From the NCBI GenBank assembly GCA_963775335.1, contig CAVZIJ010000003.1, positions 1,116,001-1,180,000 on the forward strand: a DNA stretch of 64,000 nt. Reading direction: 5' to 3'. The stretch's first letter is position 1. Each line of letters opens with the position of its first letter. Source of the stretch: CAVQCX01 sp963775335. Its GTDB lineage: Bacteria > Pseudomonadota > Gammaproteobacteria > Chromatiales > Chromatiaceae. Both the position numbers and the translations under genes were made by a program. A model generated the notes under the pieces. The model did no database searches. It was not told the DNA's origin and saw only the letters and a program-made list of their open reading frames with translations. Shown here in pieces: positions 32,369 to 42,181 of this stretch.

Positions 32369-33484
32369 TCAGCGCTCGAGCAGGATCCTCAGCATGCGCC
32401 GCAGCGGCTCCGCCGCGCCCCAGAGCAGCTGATCGCCGACCGTGAAGGCGGCCAGATACTCGGAGCCCATCCTGAGCTTGCGCAGGCGCCCGACCGGGAT
32501 CTCGAGCCTGCCACTCACCGCGGCCGGACTCAGCTGGGCAACGCTCAGGCTGCGCTCGTTCGGTACGACCCGCACCCAGTCGTTGGCCGCCGCGATGATC
32601 CCCTCGATCTCGTCCACGGGCAGGTCGCGCTTGAGCTTCACCGTCAAGGCCTGACTGTGACAGCGCATGGCGCCGACCCGCACACAGATCCCGTCCACCG
32701 GCACCGGGGTCTGCTCGCAGCCGAGGATCTTGTTGGTCTCTGCGTTGCCCTTCCATTCCTCGCGGCTCTGCCCGTTCTCGAGCTGGGTATCGATCCAGGG
32801 GATCAGACTCCCGGCCAGAGGGACACCGAATTCCTGGACCGGGAAATCGCCGCTTCGCAGCTGTGCCGTGACCGCCCGGTCGATGTCGAGGATGGCCGAG
32901 GCGGGGTCCCCCAACAACGGCTCGACGCGGGCATGCAAAGCGCCCATCTGCGCCAGCAGCTCGCGCATGTTTTTCGCGCCCGCGCCCGAGGCCGCCTGGT
33001 AGGTCATGGCGGATACCCACTCCACCAAACCAGCCCGGAACAGCCCGCCCAGGGCCATCAGCATCAGGCTCACGGTGCAATTTCCCCCGATGAAGTCTTT
33101 CACGCCCGCTCCGAGGCGATCCGTGATGACGTTCATGTTTACCGGGTCGAGGATGATCACGCTGTCGGGCTCCATGCGCAGCTTGGAGGCCGCGTCGATC
33201 CAGTAGCCCTTCCACCCGGTCGCGCGCAGCCTAGGGAAGACCTCCGCGGTGTAGCTGCCGCCTTGGCAGGTGACGATGGTGTCCATCGCCCTGAGCTCCG
33301 CGAGGTCCATCGCATCCTTGAGCGGGGGCGTCGGCTTGCCGACCGCGGGCCCCGGCTGTCCGATCTGGGAGGTCGTGAAGAACGCCGGCTCGTCGATCAG
33401 GGCAAAGTCGCCCTCCTGGCCCATGCGCTCCATGAGCACCGAGCCGACCATCCCGCGCCATCCGACAAAGCCCACCCGGCTCAT
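32369..33484 (-). CDS. asd: Aspartate-semialdehyde dehydrogenase Asd
   Basis: This 371-residue NADPH enzyme reduces aspartyl phosphate to aspartate semialdehyde, the branch point to lysine, diaminopimelate, methionine and threonine. The nucleotide-binding N-terminus reads [14 protein letters not shown]. The catalytic Cys is Cys136 in [14 protein letters not shown], and the active-site His lies in [14 protein letters not shown]. The length matches the Gram-negative branch of the family. A GGAGGTG sequence lies about 10 nt upstream of the ATG. It sits between leuB and usg in the conserved leuB-asd-usg-fimV order. Confidence 0.97.
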   Translation of the reverse strand: MSRVGFVGWRGMVGSVLMERMGQEGDFALIDEPAFFTTSQIGQPGPAVGKPTPPLKDAMDLAELRAMDTIVTCQGGSYTAEVFPRLRATGWKGYWIDAASKLRMEPDSVIILDPVNMNVITDRLGAGVKDFIGGNCTVSLMLMALGGLFRAGLVEWVSAMTYQAASGAGAKNMRELLAQMGALHARVEPLLGDPASAILDIDRAVTAQLRSGDFPVQEFGVPLAGSLIPWIDTQLENGQSREEWKGNAETNKILGCEQTPVPVDGICVRVGAMRCHSQALTVKLKRDLPVDEIEGIIAAANDWVRVVPNERSLSVAQLSPAAVSGRLEIPVGRLRKLRMGSEYLAAFTVGDQLLWGAAEPLRRMLRILLER

Positions 33485-33600
33485 GAGATCAATCCACCTC
33501 CACGCAAACCCGATCTATCCCGGACCGCCCCTTGGGGGCGATCCCTCTCGTTGCCGCGCCACTGCGGACGCCGCGGGCGTCGCTCTCCAAGCATTTGCGA

Positions 33601-34683
33601 TCAGTCTCCGAGCGCTTCCAGCACCGCCGCTCCCATCGCGTCGGTTCCGACCGGGGACATGCCCTCGGACATGATATCCGGGGTGCGTAGACCCCGGTCG
33701 AGCACGCGCGCCACCGCCCGCTCGACCCGATCGCCGAGCCCCGGGGCTCCGAGCGAGTAGCGCAGCATCATTGCCACCGAGAGGATCGTTGCAAGGGGGT
33801 TGGCGATGCCCTTGCCGGCGATGTCCGGCGCCGATCCGTGGATCGGCTCGTACATGCCCCGCCCAGCCTCGTTCAGGGACGCCGAGGGCAGCATGCCGAT
33901 AGACCCCGTGAGCATCGATGCCTCGTCCGACAGGATGTCTCCGAACAGATTCGTGGTAACGATCACGTCGAACTGCTTCGGCCATTTAACGAGCTGCATG
34001 GCCGCGTTGTCCACGTACATGTGGCTGAGCTCGATCTCGGGATAATCTCGCTTGACCACGCGGGTCGCCACCTCGCGCCAGAGCTCGGTGCATTCCAGCA
34101 CGTTGGCCTTGTCGACCGAGCACAGCCGCTTGCCGCGCTTCATCGCGATGTTGCCGGCCACGCGCACGATGCGCTCGATCTCCGATTCGGAGTAGACCAA
34201 TGTATTGACACCTTGGCGCTCCCCGGATTCCAGGGTGCGCACGCCTCGGGGCTGCCCGAAATAGATCCCCCCGGTCAGCTCCCGCACGATCATGATGTCG
34301 AGCCCCGCGACCACCTCGGGACGCAGAGTCGAGGCCCCCGCGAGCTGGGGATACAGGATGGCGGGCCTCAGGTTGGCGAAGAGCCCCAGCCCGGACCGCA
34401 GACCGAGCAGCCCCTTCTCCGGGCGCATCGCAATATCGAGCGGCTCCCATTTGGGCCCGCCTACTGCGCCCAAAAGAACCGCATCGGCCTCGCGTGCCCG
34501 CACGAGCGTCTCCTGCGGCAGCGGCGTCCCCGCGCCATCGATTGCGGCGCCCCCCACCAGACCCTCCTCAAGGCTGATGTCGAGGCCGAAGCGCCCGCGC
34601 AACGCCTCCAGCACCTTGACCGCCTGGAGCACGATCTCCGGTCCGATCCCGTCACCGGGCAGTATCAGAATCTTCTTGCTCAA
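33601..34683 (-). CDS. leuB: 3-isopropylmalate dehydrogenase LeuB
   Basis: This 360-residue enzyme oxidises and decarboxylates 3-isopropylmalate in leucine synthesis. The N-terminus [19 protein letters not shown] and the signature region [23 protein letters not shown], with its metal-binding aspartates, are both present, as is the NAD-binding [17 protein letters not shown]. The start appears to be TTG at 34683 (TTG AGC AAG AAG); I saw no in-frame ATG or GTG close by that keeps the beta-strand MSKKILIL. The weak start may lower its translation. It lies 82 bp downstream of leuD and 116 bp upstream of asd. Confidence 0.96.
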   Translation of the reverse strand: MSKKILILPGDGIGPEIVLQAVKVLEALRGRFGLDISLEEGLVGGAAIDGAGTPLPQETLVRAREADAVLLGAVGGPKWEPLDIAMRPEKGLLGLRSGLGLFANLRPAILYPQLAGASTLRPEVVAGLDIMIVRELTGGIYFGQPRGVRTLESGERQGVNTLVYSESEIERIVRVAGNIAMKRGKRLCSVDKANVLECTELWREVATRVVKRDYPEIELSHMYVDNAAMQLVKWPKQFDVIVTTNLFGDILSDEASMLTGSIGMLPSASLNEAGRGMYEPIHGSAPDIAGKGIANPLATILSVAMMLRYSLGAPGLGDRVERAVARVLDRGLRTPDIMSEGMSPVGTDAMGAAVLEALGD

Positions 34684-34765
34684 ACCTCAGTCCCCGTGCT
34701 CTTCCCGCGCCGGGCGCGCGGGTTACCCCACCGGCCACTATCCCGCACCCGGGCGGCTACCCTCA

Positions 34766-35401
34766 TCAGCCAAACAACCAGGGCGCTTCGCGCCGCCGCC
34801 GCTCCTCGTAGGCACGGATCTCTTCGACGTGCCGCAGCGTCAGCCCGATGTCGTCGAGACCTTCCAGCAGACAGTGCTTGCGAAACGGGTCCACCTCGAA
34901 GGGGTAGAGCTCCCCGCCCGCGCGCAGCTCCTGGGCAGCGAGATCGACCGTGATCCGCAAGGGCTCCTCGCCGCTCGCCAGCTGAAACAGACGGTCCACC
35001 TGCTCCTCGCTCAGCACCACCGGCAGGATGCCGTTCTTGAAGCAGTTGTTGAAGAAGATGTCGGCGAAGCTCGGCGCCACGATGGCCCGAAAGCCGTACT
35101 CCTCCAGCGCCCAGGGGGCGTGCTCACGCGACGAGCCGCAACCGAAGTTGCGACGCGCAAGCAGGACGGACGCCCCCTGGTAACGCGGGTCATTCAGCAC
35201 GAAATCCGGATTCAACGGACGCGTACTGCGGTCCATGCCCGGCTCGCCGCGGTCCAAATAGCGCCATTCGTCGAACAGATAGGGGCCGAAGCCCGTCCGC
35301 TTGATCGATTTCAGGAACTGTTTGGGGATGATCGCGTCCGTGTCCACGTTGGAGCGGTCCAACGGACAAGCCACCCCCGTGAAGGTGGAGAATGGTTTCA
35401 T
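34766..35401 (-). CDS. leuD: 3-isopropylmalate dehydratase small subunit LeuD
   Basis: This 211-residue swivel-domain subunit pairs with LeuC to isomerise 2- to 3-isopropylmalate. It opens [30 protein letters not shown], and the substrate-recognition segment [19 protein letters not shown] is intact. Length and motifs are those of the proteobacterial heterodimeric enzyme. Between it and leuC a tiny lipoprotein gene is inserted, whose stop lies only three bases from the leuD start. leuD is therefore probably translated from the same leuC-initiated mRNA. Confidence 0.96.
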   Translation of the reverse strand: MKPFSTFTGVACPLDRSNVDTDAIIPKQFLKSIKRTGFGPYLFDEWRYLDRGEPGMDRSTRPLNPDFVLNDPRYQGASVLLARRNFGCGSSREHAPWALEEYGFRAIVAPSFADIFFNNCFKNGILPVVLSEEQVDRLFQLASGEEPLRITVDLAAQELRAGGELYPFEVDPFRKHCLLEGLDDIGLTLRHVEEIRAYEERRRREAPWLFG

Positions 35402-35404
35402 GGG

Positions 35405-35533
35405 CTATCTCGTGGATTTCTGGATGACCTCACCCGCCTTCTCAACGTCCTTGCCCACCCCCCGCACCGTATTGCAGGCGGAGAGCACGGACAGGATGCC
35501 CAGGATCAGGGACAGTGCAATTAGCCTTTTCAC
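35405..35533 (-). CDS. Entericidin A/B-family small lipoprotein
   Basis: This 42-residue gene begins at GTG 35533, preceded by GGAG with 8-nt spacing. The product is a prolipoprotein: VKRLIALSLILGILSVLSAC ends in a lipobox, with the acylated Cys at residue 20. The mature part NTVRGVGKDVEKAGEVIQ matches the entericidin pattern NT.RG.G.D....G. Entericidins are tiny inner- or outer-membrane lipoproteins; in E. coli the EcnA/EcnB pair was proposed as an antidote/toxin module linked to stationary-phase lysis. Only one copy is seen here. Its insertion between leuC and leuD, on the same strand, is unusual and implies co-transcription with leucine genes. Confidence 0.85.
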   Translation of the reverse strand: MKRLIALSLILGILSVLSACNTVRGVGKDVEKAGEVIQKSTR

Positions 35534-35567
35534 GCTCGTCGCTCCAGTTCGGTTGCAGAGAGACCGA

Positions 35568-36977
35568 TCAGTAATTCCGCACGTCGACGAAATGTCCCGC
35601 GACCGCTGCCGCCGCGGCCATGGCCGGGCTGACCAAGTGGGTGCGTCCGCCCGGCCCCTGGCGCCCTTCGAAGTTGCGGTTCGAGGTCGAGGCACAGCGC
35701 TCGCCCGGCTCCAGGCGGTCGGCGTTCATGGCCAGGCACATGGAGCAGCCGGGCTCGCGCCATTCGAAGCCCGCCTCTTTGAACACCCGGTCCAGGCCCT
35801 CCGCCTCTGCCTGGCGCTTGATCAGACCCGATCCGGGCACAACCATTGCGAGCTTGAGGCCCGCGGCGACCCGCCGGCCGCGCACTGCCTCGGCGGCGGC
35901 CCGCAGGTCCTCGATCCGCGAGTTCGTGCATGAGCCGATGAACACCTTGTCCAGTCGGATGTCCTCGATGCGCGTCCCGGGCTCGAGCGCCATGTACGAC
36001 AACGCCCGGCGCCAACCCTCGGCCTTGACCGGGTCCGACAGGTCATTCGGGTCCGGCACAGCCTCGTCGACGCCCACCACCATCTCCGGCGAGGTCCCCC
36101 AGGTCACCTGGGGCTGAATAGCGGCGGCATCGACGCGCACCACCTTGTCGAACACGGCGCCCTCGTCACTGTGCAGGGTCCTCCAGTACGCGACCGCCTG
36201 GTCCCAGACCTCAGGCTTCGGCGAGTAGGGACGACCGCGGACATACTCGATGGTCTTGTCGTCCACGGCGACGAACCCGGCTCGGGCCCCGGCCTCGATG
36301 GCCATGTTGCAGACCGTCATGCGCCCTTCCAGGGACAGGTCGCGGATCGCCTCCCCGGCGAGCTCGATGGCGTGCCCGGTGCCGCCGGCGGTCCCGATCT
36401 CACCGATGATCGCCAACACGATGTCCTTGGCGGTGATGCCCCGCCCGACCTTGCCGTCGACGCTGACCAGCATAGCCCGGGATTTCTTCTGGATCAGGCA
36501 CTGCGTCGCCAGCACGTGCTCGACCTCGGAGGTCCCGATGCCGAACGCCAGCGCGCCGAAAGCCCCGTGGGTCGAGGTGTGGGAGTCGCCGCACACCACC
36601 GTCATTCCCGGGAGGGTCGCCCCTTGCTCCGGCCCTACCACATGCACGATCCCCTGACGCACGTCGTCCATCCTAAGCTCGGTAATCCCGAAGTCCACGC
36701 AGTTCTGGTCCAGAGTCTCCACCTGGAGCCGGGAGATGGGGTCCTCGATTCCCGCCTCGCGATGGAGCGTGGGAACATTGTGGTCCGGGGTCGCAAGGTT
36801 CGCCTCGGCGCGCCAGACACGCCGGCCGGCCAGGCGCAGCCCTTCAAAGGCCTGGGGCGAGGTGACCTCATGCACCAGGTGCCGATCAATATAAATGAGA
36901 GCCGTTCCGTGCTCGGGGTCCTGCCGGACCAAGTGGGTCTCCCAGAGCTTGTCGTACAGCGTCTTGGGTGTCGTCAT
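35568..36977 (-). CDS. leuC: 3-isopropylmalate dehydratase large subunit LeuC
   Basis: This 469-residue aconitase-family subunit carries the [4Fe-4S] cluster that isomerises isopropylmalate. Cluster ligands are visible in [13 protein letters not shown] and GCSMCLAMN. The conserved segments [30 protein letters not shown] and [12 protein letters not shown] (containing the usual substrate contacts) are present in order. The start is ATG 36977, because AGGAGA lies upstream with good spacing; nine upstream codons are open but lack a site. It is the first gene of the leuC-(entericidin)-leuD-leuB run, facing a divergent LysR regulator. The C-terminus GHFVDVRNY is typical. Confidence 0.97.
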   Translation of the reverse strand: MTTPKTLYDKLWETHLVRQDPEHGTALIYIDRHLVHEVTSPQAFEGLRLAGRRVWRAEANLATPDHNVPTLHREAGIEDPISRLQVETLDQNCVDFGITELRMDDVRQGIVHVVGPEQGATLPGMTVVCGDSHTSTHGAFGALAFGIGTSEVEHVLATQCLIQKKSRAMLVSVDGKVGRGITAKDIVLAIIGEIGTAGGTGHAIELAGEAIRDLSLEGRMTVCNMAIEAGARAGFVAVDDKTIEYVRGRPYSPKPEVWDQAVAYWRTLHSDEGAVFDKVVRVDAAAIQPQVTWGTSPEMVVGVDEAVPDPNDLSDPVKAEGWRRALSYMALEPGTRIEDIRLDKVFIGSCTNSRIEDLRAAAEAVRGRRVAAGLKLAMVVPGSGLIKRQAEAEGLDRVFKEAGFEWREPGCSMCLAMNADRLEPGERCASTSNRNFEGRQGPGGRTHLVSPAMAAAAAVAGHFVDVRNY

Positions 36978-37004
36978 CGCCGTCTCCTGGTATCGCGCGA
37001 TCAC

Positions 37005-37033
37005 AAGATAGAGGAAGATAGCGTATTACTCAA
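37005..37033 (-). promoter_or_regulatory. Putative sigma70 promoter of leuC
   Basis: On the minus strand TTGAGT and TATCTT are separated by exactly 17 bases, about 30-60 nt upstream of the leuC ATG. The -35 hexamer lies about 10 bp from a palindrome that probably binds the divergent LysR regulator, the classical layout for activation by this family. It is inferred from sequence alone. Confidence 0.55.
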
Positions 37034-37043
37034 ATTCATTATT

Positions 37044-37072
37044 AGAATAGATTCTATTCCGTCATAGAATCT
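37044..37072. promoter_or_regulatory. Putative LysR operator in the leuC/lysR divergent region
   Basis: The AT-rich centre of the divergent region contains the interrupted palindrome GAATAG-ATT-CTATTC (37045-37059). A further half-site, ATAGAATCT (37064-37072), repeats its right-hand theme. It stands out in high-GC surroundings. Position just upstream of the leuC -35 and about 60 bp from the lysR start fits an autoregulatory LysR binding site. The binding protein is inferred to be the adjacent regulator. Confidence 0.55.
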
Positions 37073-37127
37073 CTCGGGCCGGCGCTTCCGCGGTGAGAGT
37101 CCGCAGCGACGACTTCGGAGATCATTC

Positions 37128-38018
37128 ATGGACATCGGCTCCCTGCACGCGTTCATCGAGGTCGCCGACGCCGCATCCTTCTCCGGCGCCGCCGAGCGTC
37201 TGCATCTGAGCCAGCCGGCGGTCAGCAAGCGCATCGCCGCGCTGGAATCGGAGCTGGGAGCACCGCTGTTCGACCGCACGGGGCGGCGGGTCCGGCTGAC
37301 CCAGAGCGGGCAGGCGCTGCTGCCTCGCGCCCGCGATCTGTTGGTCGAAGTCGCCGATATCAAGCGCCAGATCGCCAATCTGTCCCTAACCGTCAGCGGC
37401 ACGCTGACCATGGGGACCAGTCATCATATCGGGCTGCACCGCCTGCCCCCGGTCCTGAGAGCCTTCTCGCAGAGCTATCCCCAGGTACGCCTGGATATCC
37501 GCTTCATGGACTCCGAGGGCGCCTGTCGCGCAGTGGAGCTGGGCGAGCTGGAGCTGGCGATCGTCACCCTCCCGACCGATCCCAAGCGAACGAGGCTAGA
37601 CCCGCTCTGGGAGGACCGGCTGCGCTGCGTGGTCGCACCCGGACACCCCCTGGCTGCCGCCGAGCTCATCACGCCGGCCGAGCTCGTCCGCTACCCGGCG
37701 GTGCTGCCGAGCCCGGCGACCTATACGCGCGCCCTGCTCGACACGGCCGTCGCCAACGCGGGTCTGACTATGCAGATCGCCATGTCCACCAACTACCTGG
37801 AGACGCTCAAGATGCTCGCCACCACGGGCCTCGGCTGGACCCTCCTGCCGGAGTCGATGATCGACCCGGGCCTGATCGCGCTCAGCGTCCAGGGGCTCGA
37901 CCTGCGCCGCTGGCTCGGTGCCGTCACCCGCGAAGGCGCCAGCCTTTCCAACGCCGCCCAGGCCATGGTGGAGACGTGCCGACGCACCCCATCGCCGTCC
38001 GGCACCGGACGCGGGTGA
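37128..38018 (+). CDS. LysR-family transcriptional regulator, likely of the leu genes
   Basis: This 296-residue regulator has an N-terminal winged helix-turn-helix (SLHAFIEVADAASFSGAAERL...LSQPAVSKRIAALE, residues 5-42). A linker helix and a periplasmic-binding-protein-like effector domain follow (TMGTSHHIGLHRLPPVLRAF, residue 98 on). It is transcribed divergently from leuC across an AT-rich palindromic region, so leucine-pathway control is the obvious inference. Regulators in this position are known in Pseudomonas-type genomes; the inducer might be a pathway intermediate such as isopropylmalate, but this is a guess. The gene converges with the MFS transporter, with only 68 bp between the stops. 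Confidence 0.9.
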   Translation: MDIGSLHAFIEVADAASFSGAAERLHLSQPAVSKRIAALESELGAPLFDRTGRRVRLTQSGQALLPRARDLLVEVADIKRQIANLSLTVSGTLTMGTSHHIGLHRLPPVLRAFSQSYPQVRLDIRFMDSEGACRAVELGELELAIVTLPTDPKRTRLDPLWEDRLRCVVAPGHPLAAAELITPAELVRYPAVLPSPATYTRALLDTAVANAGLTMQIAMSTNYLETLKMLATTGLGWTLLPESMIDPGLIALSVQGLDLRRWLGAVTREGASLSNAAQAMVETCRRTPSPSGTGRG

Positions 38019-38086
38019 CCCCTGGTCGAGCCGAGCGGCCCATCGCGCGAGCGCCGCCCGGGATGCAGCCCGCGCTACTTAACCGG

Positions 38087-39229
38087 CTACCGCACCCGCC
38101 CCGTCGGATCGACCCAGCCCCAGGCGATGACCCCGGCCGCGCCCGCCGAGAGCGCCGACAGCAGGAACGTGGTTTCCGCGCCGGCGCCCACCCAGAGAAG
38201 TCCCGCGCAAAGGCTTCCGACGGCGCCACCGGCCCCGAAAGCCGCGCTGCTGTAGATCGCCTGACCGCGCACCTGGTGGCGTCCGACAAAGTAACGGTGC
38301 ACCAGGTGCATCGCGGCGGCGTGAAAGCTGCCAAAGGTGGCGGCATGCAGCAACTGGGCCACCAGGAGCGCCGACAGATGCTCGGAAAACACCCCGATCA
38401 AGATCCAGCGCAGGGACGCGAGAATCAGCGACGCCAACAGCACGCGGCGGGCGCTGAAGCGGTGGAGCAACCGGTGCATCCCGAGAAACAGCACCACCTC
38501 GGCCAGCACACCGAGCGCCCAGAGGGCCCCGATGGTCCCGCTGGCATAGCCATGGTCCTCGAGATAGATCGAATAGAACGCATAGTAGGCACCGTGGCTC
38601 ACCTGCATCAGAAAGCAGACCGCGAAAAAGGCCAGGATCTCCGGGCGCGCGAGCACCCCCCAGATCGAGCCCTGATCGCCGTGATGCGTGGCGGGCGCCT
38701 TCTCCGGCACGATCAGACTGACCAGCCAGATCCCTGCAAACAGCGCAAGGACCACGGCAGGCACCGTCGCTATGCCGACCCGATCGAGTACGGCGCCCAG
38801 CGCCGAGACGCTTAGGATGAACCCGATGGAGCCCCAGAGCCGCAGCCGGGCATACCGCGGCGCCCGGGTCCCGAGGTGACTGAAAGTCACCGCCTCGAGC
38901 TGGGGTAGGGCGGCGTTCCAGAAGAAGCTGAACAGGGCCATGGCCAATGCCAAGCCCCAGAAGCTCCGCACGGCGTAAACGCCCAGAAAGCTCAATACCG
39001 CAAGCAGAGAGGCGAGCCGCACCGTCGGCATCCGACGCCCGGTGTGGTCGGCGATCCAGCCTCCGACGTTGGGCGCGACGATCTTGGTGGCCATCAGGAT
39101 CGCCGTCAGCTGGCCGATGGCCAGCGCGCCGAACCCCAGGCTCTTCAGATACAGACCCCAATAGGGGACCAGGGCGCCGAGCGCACCGAAATAGAAGAAA
39201 TAGAAGCCGGACAGGCGCCAGTAAGGCAC
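38087..39229 (-). CDS. MFS transporter, HcaT/PPP-family-like
   Basis: This 380-residue, 12-helix permease begins at GTG 39229 with LSGFYFFYFGALGALVPYWGLYLKSLGF, the typical opening of the MFS_1-like/PPP family that includes E. coli HcaT. The loop 2-3 motif is present as PNVGGWIADHTGRR, close to the MFS consensus GxxaDrxGrr. The second half starts near HHGDQGSIWGVLARPEILAFF. Members of this family are annotated as phenylpropionate or nucleoside-type importers, but substrates are largely unproven. Nothing nearby reveals the substrate. The 261 bp upstream of it, before the Uma2 gene, contains no further gene that I can support. Confidence 0.85.
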   Translation of the reverse strand: MPYWRLSGFYFFYFGALGALVPYWGLYLKSLGFGALAIGQLTAILMATKIVAPNVGGWIADHTGRRMPTVRLASLLAVLSFLGVYAVRSFWGLALAMALFSFFWNAALPQLEAVTFSHLGTRAPRYARLRLWGSIGFILSVSALGAVLDRVGIATVPAVVLALFAGIWLVSLIVPEKAPATHHGDQGSIWGVLARPEILAFFAVCFLMQVSHGAYYAFYSIYLEDHGYASGTIGALWALGVLAEVVLFLGMHRLLHRFSARRVLLASLILASLRWILIGVFSEHLSALLVAQLLHAATFGSFHAAAMHLVHRYFVGRHQVRGQAIYSSAAFGAGGAVGSLCAGLLWVGAGAETTFLLSALSAGAAGVIAWGWVDPTGRVR

Positions 39230-39490
39230 TCGAAGACTCCACGGCGGACAGCCCCGACCGGGGCAGGCAGGAATGCTACCAGCCCGTCCCGGGTGGAATC
39301 ACGCCGGGGCCCGCGGAAGGGCCGGCAGACATCACCGGGCCGCGTGGAGGAATCGGCTAAGAGCGGCCGGCCCCGCTCTGGCACGCGGCCTGAGGCTCCA
39401 AGGCGGCAGGGCGCCGAAAGGACGCGCCTTGACAGGGCTTCGCATATGGCCCACAAGGATCAGGTAACGGCACGAGATCCGACACCCGCC

Positions 39491-40051
39491 ATGGCAGATC
39501 CGAAGCAGCGCCCCGCCCGCTACGAAGACCTCTTCGCTCTGCCCGAGAACCTGGTCGGGGAGATCATCGACGGCGAGCTGTACACCCACCCGCGCCCGGC
39601 TCCGCGCCACGCGGTGGCCCTGACCGGCTTGGCCATAGAGCTCGGACCGCCGTTCCACCGGGGTCGAGGAGGACCCGGAGGCTGGTGGATTCTGGATGAG
39701 CCGGAGCTCCACCTGGGCTCGGACATCCTGGTGCCCGACCTGGCGGGATGGCGGCGCGAGCGGATGCCTGCCATCCCCGAGACAGCCTGGTTCGATCTCC
39801 CCCCGGACTGGGTCTGCGAGGTGCTCTCGCCGGCCACCGCTAAGCTCGACCGGATGTCGAAGATGCCCCGCTACGCCGGGTACGGCGTACCGTACTGCTG
39901 GCTGATCGATCCGACAGCGCGTACGCTCGAGGCCTTCAAGCTCCAGGACGGCCAATGGCTGATGCTCGCAAGCTTCGTTGACGAGGCAGACGTGGCCGTC
40001 GAGCCCTTCGACGCGGTCTCGTTTCCCCTGGACGCCCTCTGGGCCAGCTGA
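39491..40051 (+). CDS. Uma2-family (DUF820) putative endonuclease
   Basis: This 186-residue protein of the PD-(D/E)XK superfamily opens YEDLFALPENLVGEIIDGELYTHPRP. Its core includes the Uma2 active-site pattern: Glu in VGEIIDGEL, Asp in SDILVPDLAGWR, Glu in WVCEVLSPATAKLDR, and Lys within the DRMSKMPRYA helix. The C-terminal YGVPYCWLIDPTARTLEAF is also conserved. The family is abundant in cyanobacteria and purple bacteria, often as orphan genes; its biological role is unsettled. I chose ATG 39491 because the homology starts there; an in-frame ATG at 39446 is possible. A TTGACA at 39430 upstream could be a -35 box. Confidence 0.85.
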   Translation: MADPKQRPARYEDLFALPENLVGEIIDGELYTHPRPAPRHAVALTGLAIELGPPFHRGRGGPGGWWILDEPELHLGSDILVPDLAGWRRERMPAIPETAWFDLPPDWVCEVLSPATAKLDRMSKMPRYAGYGVPYCWLIDPTARTLEAFKLQDGQWLMLASFVDEADVAVEPFDAVSFPLDALWAS

Positions 40052-40069
40052 ACAGCGCCTTGCCCGGGT

Positions 40070-40153
40070 GTCGTAGGAGCGAGCTCCAGCTCGCGACGAC
40101 CGATCAACCCCTGGGGCAAAGAACGCCCTCCCAACCCGGAGGTCGCCCCTACG
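40070..40153. repeat. REP-like inverted pair
   Basis: Between the Uma2 gene and aroC lies a hairpin (40070-40100). Its stem GCGAGCT/AGCTCGC (2-nt loop) is extended by outer arms GTCGT/ACGAC and contains the REP-like string GTAGGAGCGAGC. A related copy in inverted orientation, CGTAGGGGCGACC on the minus strand, lies at 40133-40153. Paired inverted palindromes of this GTAGG(A/G)GCGA(G/C)C type are typical REP/BIME elements mobilised by RAYT transposases in gammaproteobacteria. No RAYT gene is in the window. The pair may also end transcription of the convergent genes. Confidence 0.6.
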
Positions 40154-40197
40154 CCGGCCAGGCCACGTTGGCCGATGTCGCGGCCGCGACGCGTTTG

Positions 40198-41301
40198 CTA
40201 ACACCCCGCCTGGGGGGGGATCACCGGCGTCGACGCGCGCACGTCGGCATTCTGGGCACGGTGGCGCAGGGCGTGGTCCATCAGCACGATCGCCGTCATC
40301 GCCTCGCAGATCGGCACCGCACGAATGCCCACGCAGGGGTCGTGGCGACCTTTGGTGCTCACGTCCACGGCCTGTCCCTGCACATCGACGGTCTGACCGC
40401 CGAGGCGGATGCTCGACGTCGGCTTGAATGCGATCCGGCTCACGATGTCCTGGCCGCTGGAGATTCCGCCGAGGATGCCACCGGCGTTGTTGGAGACAAA
40501 CCCGTCCGGGGTCATCTGGTCCCGGTGCTCGGTACCCTTCTGGTTGACGGCCCCGAAGCCCGCGCCGATCTCCACGCCCTTGGCGGCATTGATGCTCATC
40601 AGGGCATGGGCCAAGTCCGCATCCAGGCGATCGAAGATCGGCTCTCCCCAGCCGGGAGGCGCCCCGCGGGCCACCACCGTCACCTCTGCACCGATCGAGT
40701 CCCCCTCCTTGCGCAGGGCGTCCATGTACCCCTCCAGCTCCGGCACCTGGGCGGCATCGGGCCAGAAGAAGGGGTTCTGCTCCACCGGCGGCCAGCTGAA
40801 GCTCCGGGGGCGGTTGGGGCCGAGGGCGGAAAGATAGCCACGTACGGTCACCCCGAAACGCTCCTTCAGATACTTCTTGGCGATCGCTCCCGCCGCCACG
40901 CGCATGGCGGTCTCGCGCGCCGACGAGCGTCCTCCGCCGCGATGGTCACGAAAGCCGTATTTCTGCGTGTAGGTGTAGTCCGCGTGGCCGGGGCGAAACT
41001 TCTCGGCGAGCTCCCCGTAGTCCTTGGACCGCTGATCCACGTTGTGGATAATCAGCCCGATTGGCGTGCCCGTGGTGCGGCCCTCGAACACCCCCGAGAG
41101 GATCTGGACCTCGTCGGGCTCACGCCGCTGGGTGGTATGGCGCGATGTGCCGGGACGGCGGCGGTCCAGGTCGTGCTGAAGATCGGCCTCGGATAGCTCC
41201 AGACCCGGCGGACACCCGTCGATGATGCAGCCGATAGCGGGGCCATGGCTCTCGCCGAAGGACGTGACCGTGAAGAGCTTTCCGATGGTATTTCCGGACA
41301 T
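40198..41301 (-). CDS. aroC: Chorismate synthase AroC
   Basis: This 367-residue FMN-dependent lyase makes chorismate from EPSP, the last step of the shikimate pathway. All three signatures are present: [18 protein letters not shown] near the N-terminus, [20 protein letters not shown] centrally, and the C-terminal [17 protein letters not shown]. Length is normal for the bacterial enzyme. ATG 41301 starts [16 protein letters not shown]. It converges on the Uma2 gene across a REP-like pair and diverges from a methyltransferase gene. Expression is likely from a promoter in the 122-bp divergent gap, where TACAAT could be a -10 on the minus strand. Confidence 0.97.
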   Translation of the reverse strand: MSGNTIGKLFTVTSFGESHGPAIGCIIDGCPPGLELSEADLQHDLDRRRPGTSRHTTQRREPDEVQILSGVFEGRTTGTPIGLIIHNVDQRSKDYGELAEKFRPGHADYTYTQKYGFRDHRGGGRSSARETAMRVAAGAIAKKYLKERFGVTVRGYLSALGPNRPRSFSWPPVEQNPFFWPDAAQVPELEGYMDALRKEGDSIGAEVTVVARGAPPGWGEPIFDRLDADLAHALMSINAAKGVEIGAGFGAVNQKGTEHRDQMTPDGFVSNNAGGILGGISSGQDIVSRIAFKPTSSIRLGGQTVDVQGQAVDVSTKGRHDPCVGIRAVPICEAMTAIVLMDHALRHRAQNADVRASTPVIPPQAGC

Positions 41302-41423
41302 AGGGCACTTATTGTAACGGCATAAGGGGGGCTTCGCAGTGCTCCGTCGGCTCGCCGATCCATCCAGCCGGCTCGCGGTGGCTGCGAGCCCCGACCCGGC
41401 CCAGCGGCTGCACCAGGTTCGCC

Positions 41424-42173
41424 ATGCTTAGCCTCCGCGCTCCGATCCACCGCTATTTCGCCCGACTCTACGCGAGGACCATGCGCAAGGCCTATGACCG
41501 GGCCTCCGACCTGGTCGCCGAGGCCATGAGCGCGGGGGGCGAATGCCTGGACTGCGGCACAGGCAATGGTGCCCACTTCGCGAGGCTCCGGGAGCAGGCA
41601 GGCCTCAGTCCGGAGCAATGCTTCGCCGTGGAGTGGGACGCGGCTTCGGCCAGCCAGGCTCGGGACAGCGGCCTTCGCGTGGTCCGCGCCGACCTCAATG
41701 CCGGCCTGCCGTTCCCCGACGATCGCTTCCAGTGCGTGTTTTCACTGTCCGTCCTCGAGCATCTGCTGATGGGCTGCCGCCACCTGCGCGAGGTACACCG
41801 TGTCTTACGCCCCGGCGGCCGCGTGGTGCTGCTCACCCCGAACATGAGCGCCTGGTTCAACGTGGTGCTGCTCGTCCTGGGTAAGATGCCGTCCACAGGC
41901 CCGCATCCGGATTCCTCGGCCCTGGTTCGGGCCGAGACCCCCGTCCGATTCAGGGACGTCAAGGCCTCCTGGGTCGAGGACGACATGCCGGTAGACCGGC
42001 ATTTGGTGGTGTTCAGCTACCGCGTGCTCAAGCGGTATCTGGAGCTGCTCGGCTTCCAGCAAGTCACCGGCGCTGCCTACGGCGTCTATCCCTTCCCCGC
42101 CTTCGCCCAGCCGCTGTTCGAGCGTGTCGACCCCTGGCATGCCCACCAGATGGTGTTCCGTGCGACCAAGTAA
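41424..42173 (+). CDS. Class I SAM-dependent methyltransferase
   Basis: This 249-residue protein has a methyltransferase-11 type fold. Motif I is [15 protein letters not shown] (residues 41-55), followed by an acidic strand end (AVEWDAASA), and post-motif segments [13 protein letters not shown] and [20 protein letters not shown]. The target is unknown. The next gene, a GT4 glycosyltransferase, starts 8 bp after its stop, and the whole neighbourhood deals with surface sugars. Methylation of a glycan or of a lipid-linked intermediate is therefore plausible but inferred. The nearest plausible start is ATG 41424; no strong ribosome binding site is visible. Confidence 0.85.
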   Translation: MLSLRAPIHRYFARLYARTMRKAYDRASDLVAEAMSAGGECLDCGTGNGAHFARLREQAGLSPEQCFAVEWDAASASQARDSGLRVVRADLNAGLPFPDDRFQCVFSLSVLEHLLMGCRHLREVHRVLRPGGRVVLLTPNMSAWFNVVLLVLGKMPSTGPHPDSSALVRAETPVRFRDVKASWVEDDMPVDRHLVVFSYRVLKRYLELLGFQQVTGAAYGVYPFPAFAQPLFERVDPWHAHQMVFRATK

Positions 42174-42181
42174 CTCTACCC

